In this document: piece after piece, positions 8,576 through 14,960 of the stretch
Position numbering within the stretch: position 1 is the first letter of the stretch
How the letters are laid out: every line of letters starts with the position of its first letter
Source: a virus
Virus record (IMG/VR): IMGVR_UViG_3300029265_000645
Location: 1 to 27,948 of that record
DNA: 27,948 nucleotides
Direction: 5' to 3' (one strand)
Notes under the pieces: model-generated
Database searches by the model: none
Told to the model about the DNA's origin: nothing
Seen by the model: only the letters and a program-made list of their open reading frames with translations
Made by a program: the position numbers and the translations under genes

Positions 8576-8585
8576 AATATACGAA
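8576..8585 (-). promoter_or_regulatory. TTCGTATATT promoter element for the clamp loader operon
   Basis: On the coding strand the terminator T-run passes directly into TTCGTATATTACGG. The ATG follows 6 bases later. A start signal is needed here because the preceding operon ends at a terminator, which makes this one of the better supported copies of the repeated element. The close spacing implies a leaderless or nearly leaderless mRNA. Confidence 0.65.
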
Positions 8586-8613
8586 AAATAAATGGGGGAG
8601 ACAAGCTCCCCCA
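8584..8613 (-). terminator. Rho-independent terminator after the chaperone operon
   Basis: Read on the minus strand, TGGGGGAG pairs with CTCCCCCA across the 5-base loop CTTGT, giving an 8-pair GC-rich stem. It is followed directly by TTTATTTTT. It lies just after the stop of the histone-like gene and closes the unit that begins at the promoter element near 11151. It is the strongest terminator visible in the window. Confidence 0.88.
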
Positions 8614-8619
8614 ATTAAA

Positions 8620-8787
8620 TTATTTAGATTCTGCTACAGATGCTTTTTTATAAGGAGAAATTAGATTTTTAATCTTCATTGCTGCTTTTCTTGCTCTCTG
8701 TTGTGATGCTTTAGTAGTACCACTGTGTTCTGCTACTAAGGTATTGAAATTTTCTTCAATTGCCTCAAATAATTCTTGTTTGTTCAT
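8620..8787 (-). CDS. Small histone H1-like DNA-binding protein
   Basis: This 55-residue protein starts NKQELFEAIEENFNTLVAEH and continues TTKASQQRARKAAMKIKNLISPYKKASVAESK. The layout is an acidic amphipathic helix followed by a lysine/arginine/alanine-rich segment with an RARKA core. It resembles the short histone H1-like (Hc1-type) proteins common in Bacteroidetes, which have a similar helix followed by TRARKA. It is probably a nucleoid-type protein that binds or condenses DNA. It is the last gene of the GroES/GroEL unit and ends just before the terminator. The family call rests on pattern and size only. Confidence 0.68.
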   Translation of the reverse strand: MNKQELFEAIEENFNTLVAEHSGTTKASQQRARKAAMKIKNLISPYKKASVAESK

Positions 8788-8819
8788 AATTGTTTTTTAG
8801 TTATTTATTTATTTACTTA

Positions 8820-10457
8820 TTAAAATCCTGGGTTTACTGGTGGAACTCCGTTTCCGTTTCCATTTTGTTTAAATTCATCTGAATCTTTATCATCAGTTAT
8901 AGTACATTCGGTTAATAAAATTGTACCTGCTACTGATGCTGCATTTTGTAATGCTGATCTAGTTACTTTAGTTGGATCAATAATACCTGCTTCTTTAAAG
9001 TTAATTACTTCACCTGATTCAACATCAACTCCTGCCCAATTATTATCGCCTGAATCAACTAATTTGTATTTACCTAACAGTTGAGCATCAGTTTGAGAAT
9101 AACCTGCATTAATTAAAATTTGTTCAAATGGTTTACCACAAGCATTATAAACTATTTTAGCACCAACGTTGTTAACATTAATACTTTCTCTAGCATATAA
9201 TAAAGCAGCTCCTCCTCCAGGTACAATACCTTCTTCGATAGCAGCTTTAGTTGCATGTAATGAATCATCAATTCTATCTTTCTTTTCTTGCATTTCAGTT
9301 TCTGTAAATCCACCAACATGAATTATAGCTACACCACCTGTAAATTTAGATAGTCTATTTTGTAGTTGCTCTACTTCATATGGAGTATTTGCTTTATCTA
9401 TTTGAACCTGTAATTCATCAATTCTTTTTTCAATAGCTTCAACTTCTCCTTTACCATCAACAATTGTAGTTTGTTCTTTTTCAACGGTTACTACTCTTGC
9501 TTCTCCAAACCACTCCCAACTAAATTTATCAAGTTTCATTCCTTTTTCTTTACTGAATACCTGACCTCCTGTTGTAATAGCTATATCTTCTAATACTAAC
9601 TTTCTTTTATCTCCAAATTCTGGGGATTTAACAGCACATACAGCTAAAGTACCTCTCATTTTGTTTACAATTAAAGTAGCTAATGCTTCATTATCAACAT
9701 CATCAGCGATAATTAATAACGATCTTCCTTGGCTACCTACTGCTTCTAAAATTGGTAATAACTCTTTTACTGAATTTAATTTCCCATCTATCATTAATAT
9801 AGCTGGATTTTCTAATACTGATGTCATTGTATTATTATCAGTAACAAAATAAGGTGATTTATAACCTCTGTCAAATTGCATACCTTCAACAGTTTCAATG
9901 TAAGTATCTCCTGTTTTAGATGATTCTATATGTACTACACCTTTTAATCCAACTTTATCAATTGCTGTTGAAATTAATTTTCCTACTTCAACATCGTTGT
10001 TAGCAGATACAGTAGCAATTTGTTCTAATTGTTCTTCGTTTGAAATATCTTCTGATATGTCATTATTTAAAGTGTATAATACCTCTTTAATTGCTTTATC
10101 AATATCTCTTTTTATCTGCACTGCATTATCTCCTTGGTCAAGACTTTTTAATCCATCTTTTACCATTGCTCTAGCTAGTAAAGTTGATGTTGTTGTACCA
10201 TCACCTGCTTTGTCAGCTGTTTTAATTGCAGCCCATTTTACTAATTGTACTCCTAATTCTTGGTTAGGTTCTTTTAATACAATATTTTTAGCAACTGTAA
10301 CACCATCTTTAGTACTTTGAGGTGCATCTAAAATACCCCTTCCAATTACTACATTACGACCATTAGGTCCTAAGGTTGAAACTACAGCATCTGCTAAAAT
10401 ATCAATACCTTTTACTAAGTTTGCTCTTGCTTCAGAGCCAAATTCTACTTTTTTCAT
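8820..10457 (-). CDS. groEL: Phage-encoded GroEL chaperonin
   Basis: This 545-residue, full-length group I chaperonin has N-terminal STLGPNGRNVVI, the nucleotide-binding GDGTTT at 85-90, and IDDSLHATKAAIEEGIVPGGGAALL, which contains the ATP-hydrolysis aspartate. Apical-domain segments such as YKSPYFVTDN and KMRGTLAVCAVKSPEFGDKRK are present. The usual Gly-Gly-Met tail is replaced by an Asn/Gly/Pro-rich end (NGNGNGVPPVNPGF). It overlaps groES by one base, so the two are translationally coupled. It should fold phage or host proteins during infection, perhaps capsid or replication proteins. Divergence in the equatorial insert (EWFGEARVV) and tail sets it apart from typical host copies. Confidence 0.95.
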   Translation of the reverse strand: MKKVEFGSEARANLVKGIDILADAVVSTLGPNGRNVVIGRGILDAPQSTKDGVTVAKNIVLKEPNQELGVQLVKWAAIKTADKAGDGTTTSTLLARAMVKDGLKSLDQGDNAVQIKRDIDKAIKEVLYTLNNDISEDISNEEQLEQIATVSANNDVEVGKLISTAIDKVGLKGVVHIESSKTGDTYIETVEGMQFDRGYKSPYFVTDNNTMTSVLENPAILMIDGKLNSVKELLPILEAVGSQGRSLLIIADDVDNEALATLIVNKMRGTLAVCAVKSPEFGDKRKLVLEDIAITTGGQVFSKEKGMKLDKFSWEWFGEARVVTVEKEQTTIVDGKGEVEAIEKRIDELQVQIDKANTPYEVEQLQNRLSKFTGGVAIIHVGGFTETEMQEKKDRIDDSLHATKAAIEEGIVPGGGAALLYARESINVNNVGAKIVYNACGKPFEQILINAGYSQTDAQLLGKYKLVDSGDNNWAGVDVESGEVINFKEAGIIDPTKVTRSALQNAASVAGTILLTECTITDDKDSDEFKQNGNGNGVPPVNPGF

Positions 10458-10828
10458 TATTTGTTGTATTTTAAATCGTTAATTTCCTCTGATGTTAAGT
10501 TTTCCTTTGTATCTTCTAATACTTCAGATACTTTTATTTCTCTTTTTACCCTAGCTAGTATTTGGTTTTCTGGTCCAATTAAGTACTCAGTTCCATCATA
10601 TACTAATTTAGTAAAACCTTGGGTTGGTAGCACTACAATATCTCCTACTTTTGATATTGTTTCTAAAAAACTTCCAAATTGTGTCGGTTGTCCAGGACCA
10701 ACAGCAATAACTTCCCCCTTTTCGTTTAAATCCTTGCCCATATCTGGAACAATGATTCCACCGTATTTTACTTCTTCGTTTTCAATAGGTTTTACGATAA
10801 CCGCGTTAAATAGTGCTTCTAATTTCAT
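10457..10828 (-). CDS. groES: Phage-encoded GroES co-chaperonin with C-terminal extension
   Basis: This 123-residue protein has the GroES fold pattern: NAVIVKPIENEEVKYGGIIVPD, a mobile-loop region with GKDLNEKGEVIAVGPG, then VGDIVVLPTQGFTKLVYDGTEYLIGPENQILA. It is about 25-30 residues longer than typical GroES because of a charged tail (SEVLEDTKENLTSEEINDLKYNK). It should cap the adjacent GroEL. It follows a small unknown gene with which it overlaps by 23 bases, and is coupled to groEL by a one-base overlap. The mobile loop is shortened and polar compared with cellular GroES, which may tune its pairing with the phage GroEL. Confidence 0.9.
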   Translation of the reverse strand: MKLEALFNAVIVKPIENEEVKYGGIIVPDMGKDLNEKGEVIAVGPGQPTQFGSFLETISKVGDIVVLPTQGFTKLVYDGTEYLIGPENQILARVKREIKVSEVLEDTKENLTSEEINDLKYNK

Positions 10829-11123
10829 TTGTGTAACTTTTAATGTTTGTTTCTATTAATTTAAATTTCTCGATTATTTGATCTAGGTCATTTGTTTCTC
10901 TATTATGTAGAGAGTTTTTTGCTATATACTCCAACGCCATACCTAGATCAGCATAATAACTTTGGGGTTTTGCATACTCTTTGATATTCCCTTTAGACCT
11001 AAAATGATCTTGATTGGGAATAACCCGTTCATTAACGGTGTAACAATTATCATCTTTAGTGATAAAATACGGTTCTAAACGTGGATCCTCGATCTTTGTT
11101 AGACTTTTAGCTTTTCTTGCCAT
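10806..11123 (-). CDS. Phage protein of unknown function leading the GroES-GroEL operon
   Basis: This 105-residue soluble protein begins with a basic segment (MARKAKSLTKIEDPRLEPYF), then CYTVNERVIPNQDHF, and ends in a helical region (LDQIIEKFKLIETNIKSY). I recognise no family. It is the first gene after the promoter element at 11151-11160 and overlaps groES by 23 bases, so all four genes of the chaperone unit are probably co-expressed. It could be a phage substrate or partner of the chaperonin, but that is only positional inference. Confidence 0.65.
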   Translation of the reverse strand: MARKAKSLTKIEDPRLEPYFITKDDNCYTVNERVIPNQDHFRSKGNIKEYAKPQSYYADLGMALEYIAKNSLHNRETNDLDQIIEKFKLIETNIKSYTNEIRSTI

Positions 11124-11150
11124 ATAACTTTTATTATTTTATGTTACGTA

Positions 11151-11160
11151 AATATACGAA
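11151..11160 (-). promoter_or_regulatory. TTCGTATATT promoter element for the chaperone operon
   Basis: The coding strand reads CTTTCGTATATTTACGTAACAT in a true intergenic gap, 27 bases before the first ATG of the GroES/GroEL unit. The same element and spacing appear at 23789-23798 (27 bases) and 25594-25603 (29 bases). No clear -35 box is shared, as would fit a late-type phage promoter that depends mainly on a -10 element. Confidence 0.68.
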
Positions 11161-11197
11161 AGAAACATCGCTAGGACACGCTTTTCTTAAATTACCT

Positions 11198-11623
11198 TTA
11201 TTTTATTTTAATAGACTTTGGTTTAGCTTCATCAGCTAAGGGAATAAAGATTGTCAATAAACCATTAAGCATTTCTGCTTCAGTAATTGATAAATCAAAT
11301 TTAGGAGCTATCTTATATCTTAAGTCAAAAGATTTTTTAGATAGACCATGATAAATATAACCTTCAAAATCATCTCCTTTATCTTCAGATTTTTTATAGG
11401 TTATTTCTAAAACATCCCCTTCGATATTAAGGATAACATCTTTTTTAGTTAGCCCAGTACAGGCAACTTCAAAATGAAGTCCTATGTCATCATAGAAAAT
11501 ATTAAGTGGGTGTGGTTGTTTGGAATTTAATGCTGGTGCGAATTTCTCCTCAGCATTGAAGTGATTCTTAAATAGAATGTCGAAAGGACTTAAGTGCCTC
11601 TCTAATAGTTGTAATGTACTCAT
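11198..11623 (-). CDS. Hsp20-family small heat shock protein
   Basis: This 141-residue protein has an alpha-crystallin domain spanning roughly residues 38-132. It includes LHFEVACTGLTKKDVILNIEGDVLEITYKK, the conserved L-x-I-x-I-P-type strand (LNGLLTIFIP) and a C-terminal I-x-I motif (SIKIK) used in oligomer assembly. Such proteins hold unfolding proteins for refolding by ATP-dependent chaperones. Its own TTCGTATATT element lies 86 bases upstream, followed by a leader with a stable UUCG-loop hairpin. Small heat shock proteins are also found in T4-like cyanophages, so a viral copy is not unusual. With GroES and GroEL next to it, the phage carries a three-part folding cassette. Confidence 0.9.
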   Translation of the reverse strand: MSTLQLLERHLSPFDILFKNHFNAEEKFAPALNSKQPHPLNIFYDDIGLHFEVACTGLTKKDVILNIEGDVLEITYKKSEDKGDDFEGYIYHGLSKKSFDLRYKIAPKFDLSITEAEMLNGLLTIFIPLADEAKPKSIKIK

Positions 11624-11638
11624 ATCATTTGTTTTTGT

Positions 11639-11653
11639 GGAGCCGAAGCTTCC
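11639..11653 (-). other. UUCG-loop hairpin in the Hsp20 leader
   Basis: On the minus strand GGAAGC and GCTCC pair around a TTCG loop closed by C-G, with one bulged A. This is the very stable cUUCGg tetraloop. It sits 15 bases before the Hsp20 ATG and is followed by ACAAAAACAAAT, not a T-run, so it does not look like a terminator. It could stabilise the mRNA 5' end or modulate translation. Confidence 0.5.
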
Positions 11654-11709
11654 GGTTAAATTAAAACATAACTACGCGCCCTAGCTGCATGTTACTTTAT
11701 TATACATAT

Positions 11710-11719
11710 AATATACGAA
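11710..11719 (-). promoter_or_regulatory. TTCGTATATT promoter element for Hsp20
   Basis: The coding strand reads TTCGTTCGTATATTATATG in the 116-base gap between the oxygenase and Hsp20 genes. It is one of four copies that lie outside coding sequence. It leaves a leader of roughly 80 bases before the Hsp20 ATG, the longest in the window. Confidence 0.62.
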
Positions 11720-11739
11720 CGAAAAGTCGCCCCTCCAAG

Positions 11740-12414
11740 TTATTCTGCATCAAAGAAAAACATTTGCCATAATCTTCCTGATTCTATATCATGACCAAAA
11801 TAGTCTTGAGCTGCATGAATTGAATGTGCATCAAATATTACTAATCTGTTATATACATTACCTGCTACATCAACATTTTCGTAAGGATGTGGATCAACAA
11901 ATGTGTGTTGGTTAAAAGCATTATCAATAGTAAGCACACTACCATCTTCTTGTTTAATTTGGTCGTGACTATGTCTAACCTTAGTTTCTTTATGTTGCAT
12001 TAACCTTGTTCCTGAAGATACTGGAGCATTTGGTGTTAAATAAATCATACCAGCCCATAATTGTTGGTCACAATGATAAACTAAAGAAGTACCAGCTATT
12101 GCTGATTGGAATCTACCGTTCATTCCATACTCTTCCCACATTTTTTGTCCAGTAATTTTTAGACCCATTATTTTTTCAAATTCCTCTTTTACACCATCAA
12201 AGAAATGTTGTTTTCTAGTACGCATACCTAAGTATCCTGGATCATCAAAATAATATTGTTTTAAGGCATATGCTCTAAGTGCATCTGGATCTTCATAAAA
12301 ATTATCTACTACCCATAATCTAGTATCAGGTTTTTTACTTACTTTAAATTCATTCGAATGTATTTGTCCATAAGGACTATCTGAATTACTATCTGTTTTT
12401 TTAATTTTGCTCAT
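11740..12414 (-). CDS. 2OG-Fe(II) oxygenase-like protein, copy 1
   Basis: This 224-residue protein starts TRLWVVDNFYEDPDALRAYAL. It has a YHCDQQLWAGMIYLTPNAPVSSGTRLMQHKET region and ends FDAHSIHAAQDYFGHDIESGRLWQMFFFD. H114 and D116 form the HxD iron pair, H200 is the likely third ligand, and R214 the likely 2-oxoglutarate contact. It shares its whole layout with the protein at 23835-24422, including the LTPxAP and HAAxxYFG segments, so the two are paralogs. The substrate is unknown; protein, sugar or nucleobase hydroxylation are all possible. It lies 9 bases after the sliding clamp gene. Confidence 0.76.
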   Translation of the reverse strand: MSKIKKTDSNSDSPYGQIHSNEFKVSKKPDTRLWVVDNFYEDPDALRAYALKQYYFDDPGYLGMRTRKQHFFDGVKEEFEKIMGLKITGQKMWEEYGMNGRFQSAIAGTSLVYHCDQQLWAGMIYLTPNAPVSSGTRLMQHKETKVRHSHDQIKQEDGSVLTIDNAFNQHTFVDPHPYENVDVAGNVYNRLVIFDAHSIHAAQDYFGHDIESGRLWQMFFFDAE

Positions 12415-12423
12415 AATTTTAAT

Positions 12424-13161
12424 TTATTCGTTTCTAGCTATATAATAAATACTACTTGATTTTTTGTTACTTAATTCCCCATGAAATTCTATCTTCATCA
12501 TACCTTTTTTGTATAATTTAATATTACAACTATCCATGTCTTTGTTACTACTTAATATGTCTTTAAATACGTTAGAATCAAAAGGCATTTGAATATCTTT
12601 ATCTTTTATTTCACCTTGTATTTGATATGTGATTTTATTTGAAAAACCTTCTTTATCCCCAAATAAAAACTCAACAATAGGACTTCCATCTAAATCTTCT
12701 GTTGTTTGAATTAACATTTGGTCTACATCATTTAAAGCATTTTTAGCTTTAATTAAATAGCTAATATCATCAGAAGATACATCTAATTCAACATCAATAT
12801 TTTCATCAGCATCTTCATACCAAGTTACTTTACCCATTATTAATGGATCAGCTAATGAATAATCTAATGAATAATTATTGTCAGCTAAATATAATTTTCT
12901 ATGTAATTGGTTATTTTTTTCAGTAGTAATCATTAATTCACCTGAAGTGATTGATAATAATTTACTTAATTTATGAGTATCAAATATCCCTAATTCACAA
13001 TCAGCAAAATTAAAATCATCTAAAAACACTTTACAGGCTCTACCTTTAACGCCTGCATATACTGTTAAAGTATTATCTTTAATTCTCCATTTAACTTGGT
13101 TATTTAAACCATTTAAATAATATTTTTGAATTACGGACTCTAGTGAATTTTTGTTTATCAT
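12424..13161 (-). CDS. DNA polymerase sliding clamp, T4 gp45-like
   Basis: This 245-residue protein is slightly longer than T4 gp45. The segment CELGIFDTHKLSKLLSITSGELMITTE matches the phage clamp pattern (xLGIYDLxKLLxxLS). A second domain follows, ending IKLYKKGMMKIEF and SSIYYIARNE. It should form a trimeric ring that tethers the polymerase and, in T4, activates late transcription. It follows the C-terminal polymerase fragment by 24 bases, matching the tight grouping of replication genes. If late transcription is clamp-dependent as in T4, this protein would also matter for the TTCGTATATT promoters. Confidence 0.82.
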   Translation of the reverse strand: MINKNSLESVIQKYYLNGLNNQVKWRIKDNTLTVYAGVKGRACKVFLDDFNFADCELGIFDTHKLSKLLSITSGELMITTEKNNQLHRKLYLADNNYSLDYSLADPLIMGKVTWYEDADENIDVELDVSSDDISYLIKAKNALNDVDQMLIQTTEDLDGSPIVEFLFGDKEGFSNKITYQIQGEIKDKDIQMPFDSNVFKDILSSNKDMDSCNIKLYKKGMMKIEFHGELSNKKSSSIYYIARNE

Positions 13162-13185
13162 AATATGTAAGGTACAACTTTTATT

Positions 13186-14163
13186 TTAAATTTCAAAGGA
13201 ATTTAATGAATTAATGTAAGGATTTAAATCTAAAGACCATTCTAAATCGCTAAAAAATCCTTCTAATTTGTTTAATAGAATTGACTCAAATACTTTCTTT
13301 CTATCAGCATATTGATTTAAGAATTCCTGTACTTTAGCTGGTATTTCGTGATCAAAAAATGCTAAACCATCTATTTTATATGGATTTTCTCTTAAATGAA
13401 TCCATTTGATTTTATCTGCATTAGTCATTAAAGGGTATTTTTTGTCTAATTGCCACAATTTTAATAAATCATTATATCTAATTGCTGCTTTAACAGGTGC
13501 AGGTGCTCCTAATTGCCTTTGAGCTTTACCTTCTTTCTTTTTACTTAATGGTTTAAGAATCTCAGTAAATATTTCTCCTGCTCTAGTATTTCTACCTTGA
13601 TACTTATCTATTTTATTAATTCTAGTTGGATTACCTAATTTAGTTAGTGGGATTGTACCATCTAATATTTTTTCTTTAAATACTTTAACTTGCTCAAGGA
13701 TACTGTCTTTCTGCTCACCCTTTAAAACTTGTTGTAAAATATCATTAAAAAACTCCCCTAAAATAGGCGGGAAATTAGCTTTCATAAACTCTAAACCTTT
13801 AATGTCTAGTGTTTCTTTATCAACTCCTTCTTGTTTTGTAATCCATTGAGCATAACGTCTAGTTGCTCTAAAATAAGCTGAACGTATAACACATTCAGTT
13901 TTCATTTCTAATCTATGTGTTTTAACATTAAATGCTTCACGTGCTAGTCTATCATAATCTTCATTAATAACATCTTGGTACTTTAATGCTACCTTTTCTA
14001 AAATATCATCCTTTTCCTTATCTGTAAATTCTTCAAAATTAGGATATAGATGCATTAACAGAGGTTCGGCATTAAAATAATTCGAATCTGTGTCTACATA
14101 GGCACAAAGATTTGTATCTTTCTCATCGCAAATCCACCATGGAGTATCTTGTAAGTGCTTCAT
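13186..14163 (-). CDS. Family B DNA polymerase, C-terminal fragment (gp43-like)
   Basis: This 325-residue protein begins only 20 residues before motif C (AYVDTDSNYF; catalytic D24 and D26), which should sit deep inside a family B polymerase. The rest fits the palm and thumb, including RRYAQWITKQEGVD and KLGNPTRINKI. Exonuclease, motif A and motif B are missing here but are present in the product of 14957-16702. The two must assemble to give an active enzyme. The C terminus (SLNSFEI) is hydrophobic and acidic like a clamp-binding tail. It has its own ATG, four bases into the end of the preceding gene (ATGA overlap), so this is a true separate gene rather than a frameshift. Confidence 0.88.
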   Translation of the reverse strand: MKHLQDTPWWICDEKDTNLCAYVDTDSNYFNAEPLLMHLYPNFEEFTDKEKDDILEKVALKYQDVINEDYDRLAREAFNVKTHRLEMKTECVIRSAYFRATRRYAQWITKQEGVDKETLDIKGLEFMKANFPPILGEFFNDILQQVLKGEQKDSILEQVKVFKEKILDGTIPLTKLGNPTRINKIDKYQGRNTRAGEIFTEILKPLSKKKEGKAQRQLGAPAPVKAAIRYNDLLKLWQLDKKYPLMTNADKIKWIHLRENPYKIDGLAFFDHEIPAKVQEFLNQYADRKKVFESILLNKLEGFFSDLEWSLDLNPYINSLNSFEI

Positions 14164-14528
14164 CTATATTCTTTTACGTCTTTAAAATTTGATCCCGATA
14201 TAATGTTAATGTCATTCTTTAATTGACTTCTAACTTCATTATATGTAAATATCATTCTTGATGATTTTCTAAATTCTTTATCACTTATGCTTTTATCTCT
14301 AACTTTATTTTCGAGATCCCATAATATACGATTTACTTTAGCCAACTCCAAATATAATACTTTAATTTCTTTACCATTTTTTGTAAATAAATCTATAACA
14401 CCCTGATTTAATTTTAAAAATTCAACTTCAACATTAGCTAGATTATCGGGATTTACCATATTTAGTTTTTTTATTTCTAAAATTGATACTCTATCTAATA
14501 ATTCTCCGTGTGAAATTTCTATTTTCAT
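14160..14528 (-). CDS. DUF6165-like small protein
   Basis: This 122-residue helical protein starts MKIEISHGELLDRVSILEIKKLNM and continues NVEVEFLKLNQGV. This resembles DUF6165 proteins, which begin with a V/I-S-x-GELxDKxxILEIK segment and usually accompany glycosyltransferase and surface polysaccharide genes. Its function is not known to me. It lies between the two halves of the DNA polymerase, linked by ATGA overlaps on both sides. An imperfect copy of the repeated motif (14323-14331, TCGTATATT) lies within it and may drive the polymerase C fragment and clamp. Confidence 0.62.
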   Translation of the reverse strand: MKIEISHGELLDRVSILEIKKLNMVNPDNLANVEVEFLKLNQGVIDLFTKNGKEIKVLYLELAKVNRILWDLENKVRDKSISDKEFRKSSRMIFTYNEVRSQLKNDINIISGSNFKDVKEYR

Positions 14529-14683
14529 GCTATAATTATTAAAAATGGTACAGCTAATACAGTTAGACCTAATAAGATTCTAGTTAAAGGTTTCTGTTCC
14601 CAGTGATTTTCATAAACTATTAAATGAAATAGAAATGACAAAGGTAAACAGAGTAGTATTAAAAGTGTTTCTAGTATATTCAT
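14525..14683 (-). CDS. Small membrane protein with two helices
   Basis: This 52-residue protein starts MNILETLLILLCLPLSFLFH, has a polar turn with NHWEQKP, and then a second hydrophobic helix, RILLGLTVLAVPFLIIIA. It should be an inner-membrane hairpin. The ATG lies one base after the stop of the gene upstream, and the stop overlaps the next ATG (ATGA). The clean hydrophobicity and coupling on both sides support a real gene. I recognise no function; phages often carry such small membrane proteins. Confidence 0.68.
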   Translation of the reverse strand: MNILETLLILLCLPLSFLFHLIVYENHWEQKPLTRILLGLTVLAVPFLIIIA

Positions 14684-14684
14684 A

Positions 14685-14960
14685 TTAAAATGTTCTTTCT
14701 CCTGGTAATGGTGGGACTTTTACTGGTTTTTCTCCTTTAGAATTAACATCGTTTCTTTCTTTTACTTCTACTTTATACTTAACCCCAGCAACTTTAAAGT
14801 TACCTCCTTGTTTAAGCATTTTTTTAAAGAAGTTGGTTTGAACGTCATTCCATTCTTCACTTCTAGTTATCAGTTCTTCTTTAGTAAGGGGTTTTTCTTC
14901 ATTACCAATAACCTCTGTAACTGTCTGGTTGCTTCTAATAGATTGTTTTTTTAATGTCAT
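14685..14960 (-). CDS. Small phage protein of unknown function between polymerase halves
   Basis: This 91-residue, polar and basic protein has a helical middle (TKEELITRSEEWNDVQTNFFKKMLKQGG), a short strand-rich stretch (FKVAGVKYKVEVKER) and a proline-rich tail (KVPPLPGERTF). I see no endonuclease motif such as GIY-YIG, LAGLIDADG or HNH. This matters because a homing endonuclease would be the expected cause of a split polymerase gene. It overlaps the end of the polymerase N fragment by 4 bases. Confidence 0.68.
   Translation of the reverse strand: MTLKKQSIRSNQTVTEVIGNEEKPLTKEELITRSEEWNDVQTNFFKKMLKQGGNFKVAGVKYKVEVKERNDVNSKGEKPVKVPPLPGERTF

Noticed and set aside
9997-10320. Plus-strand open frames, such as those opposite groEL and groES
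   Set aside because: They lie opposite well-conserved genes, have unlikely composition and no promoter or start context; they are mirror frames of real genes.
14164-14956. An intein, group I intron or homing endonuclease as cause of the split polymerase
   Set aside because: The fragments have normal starts and stops, no intein end motifs (Cys/Ser start, His-Asn end) are seen, and the intervening genes lack GIY-YIG, LAGLIDADG or HNH motifs. An older, now lost element cannot be excluded.
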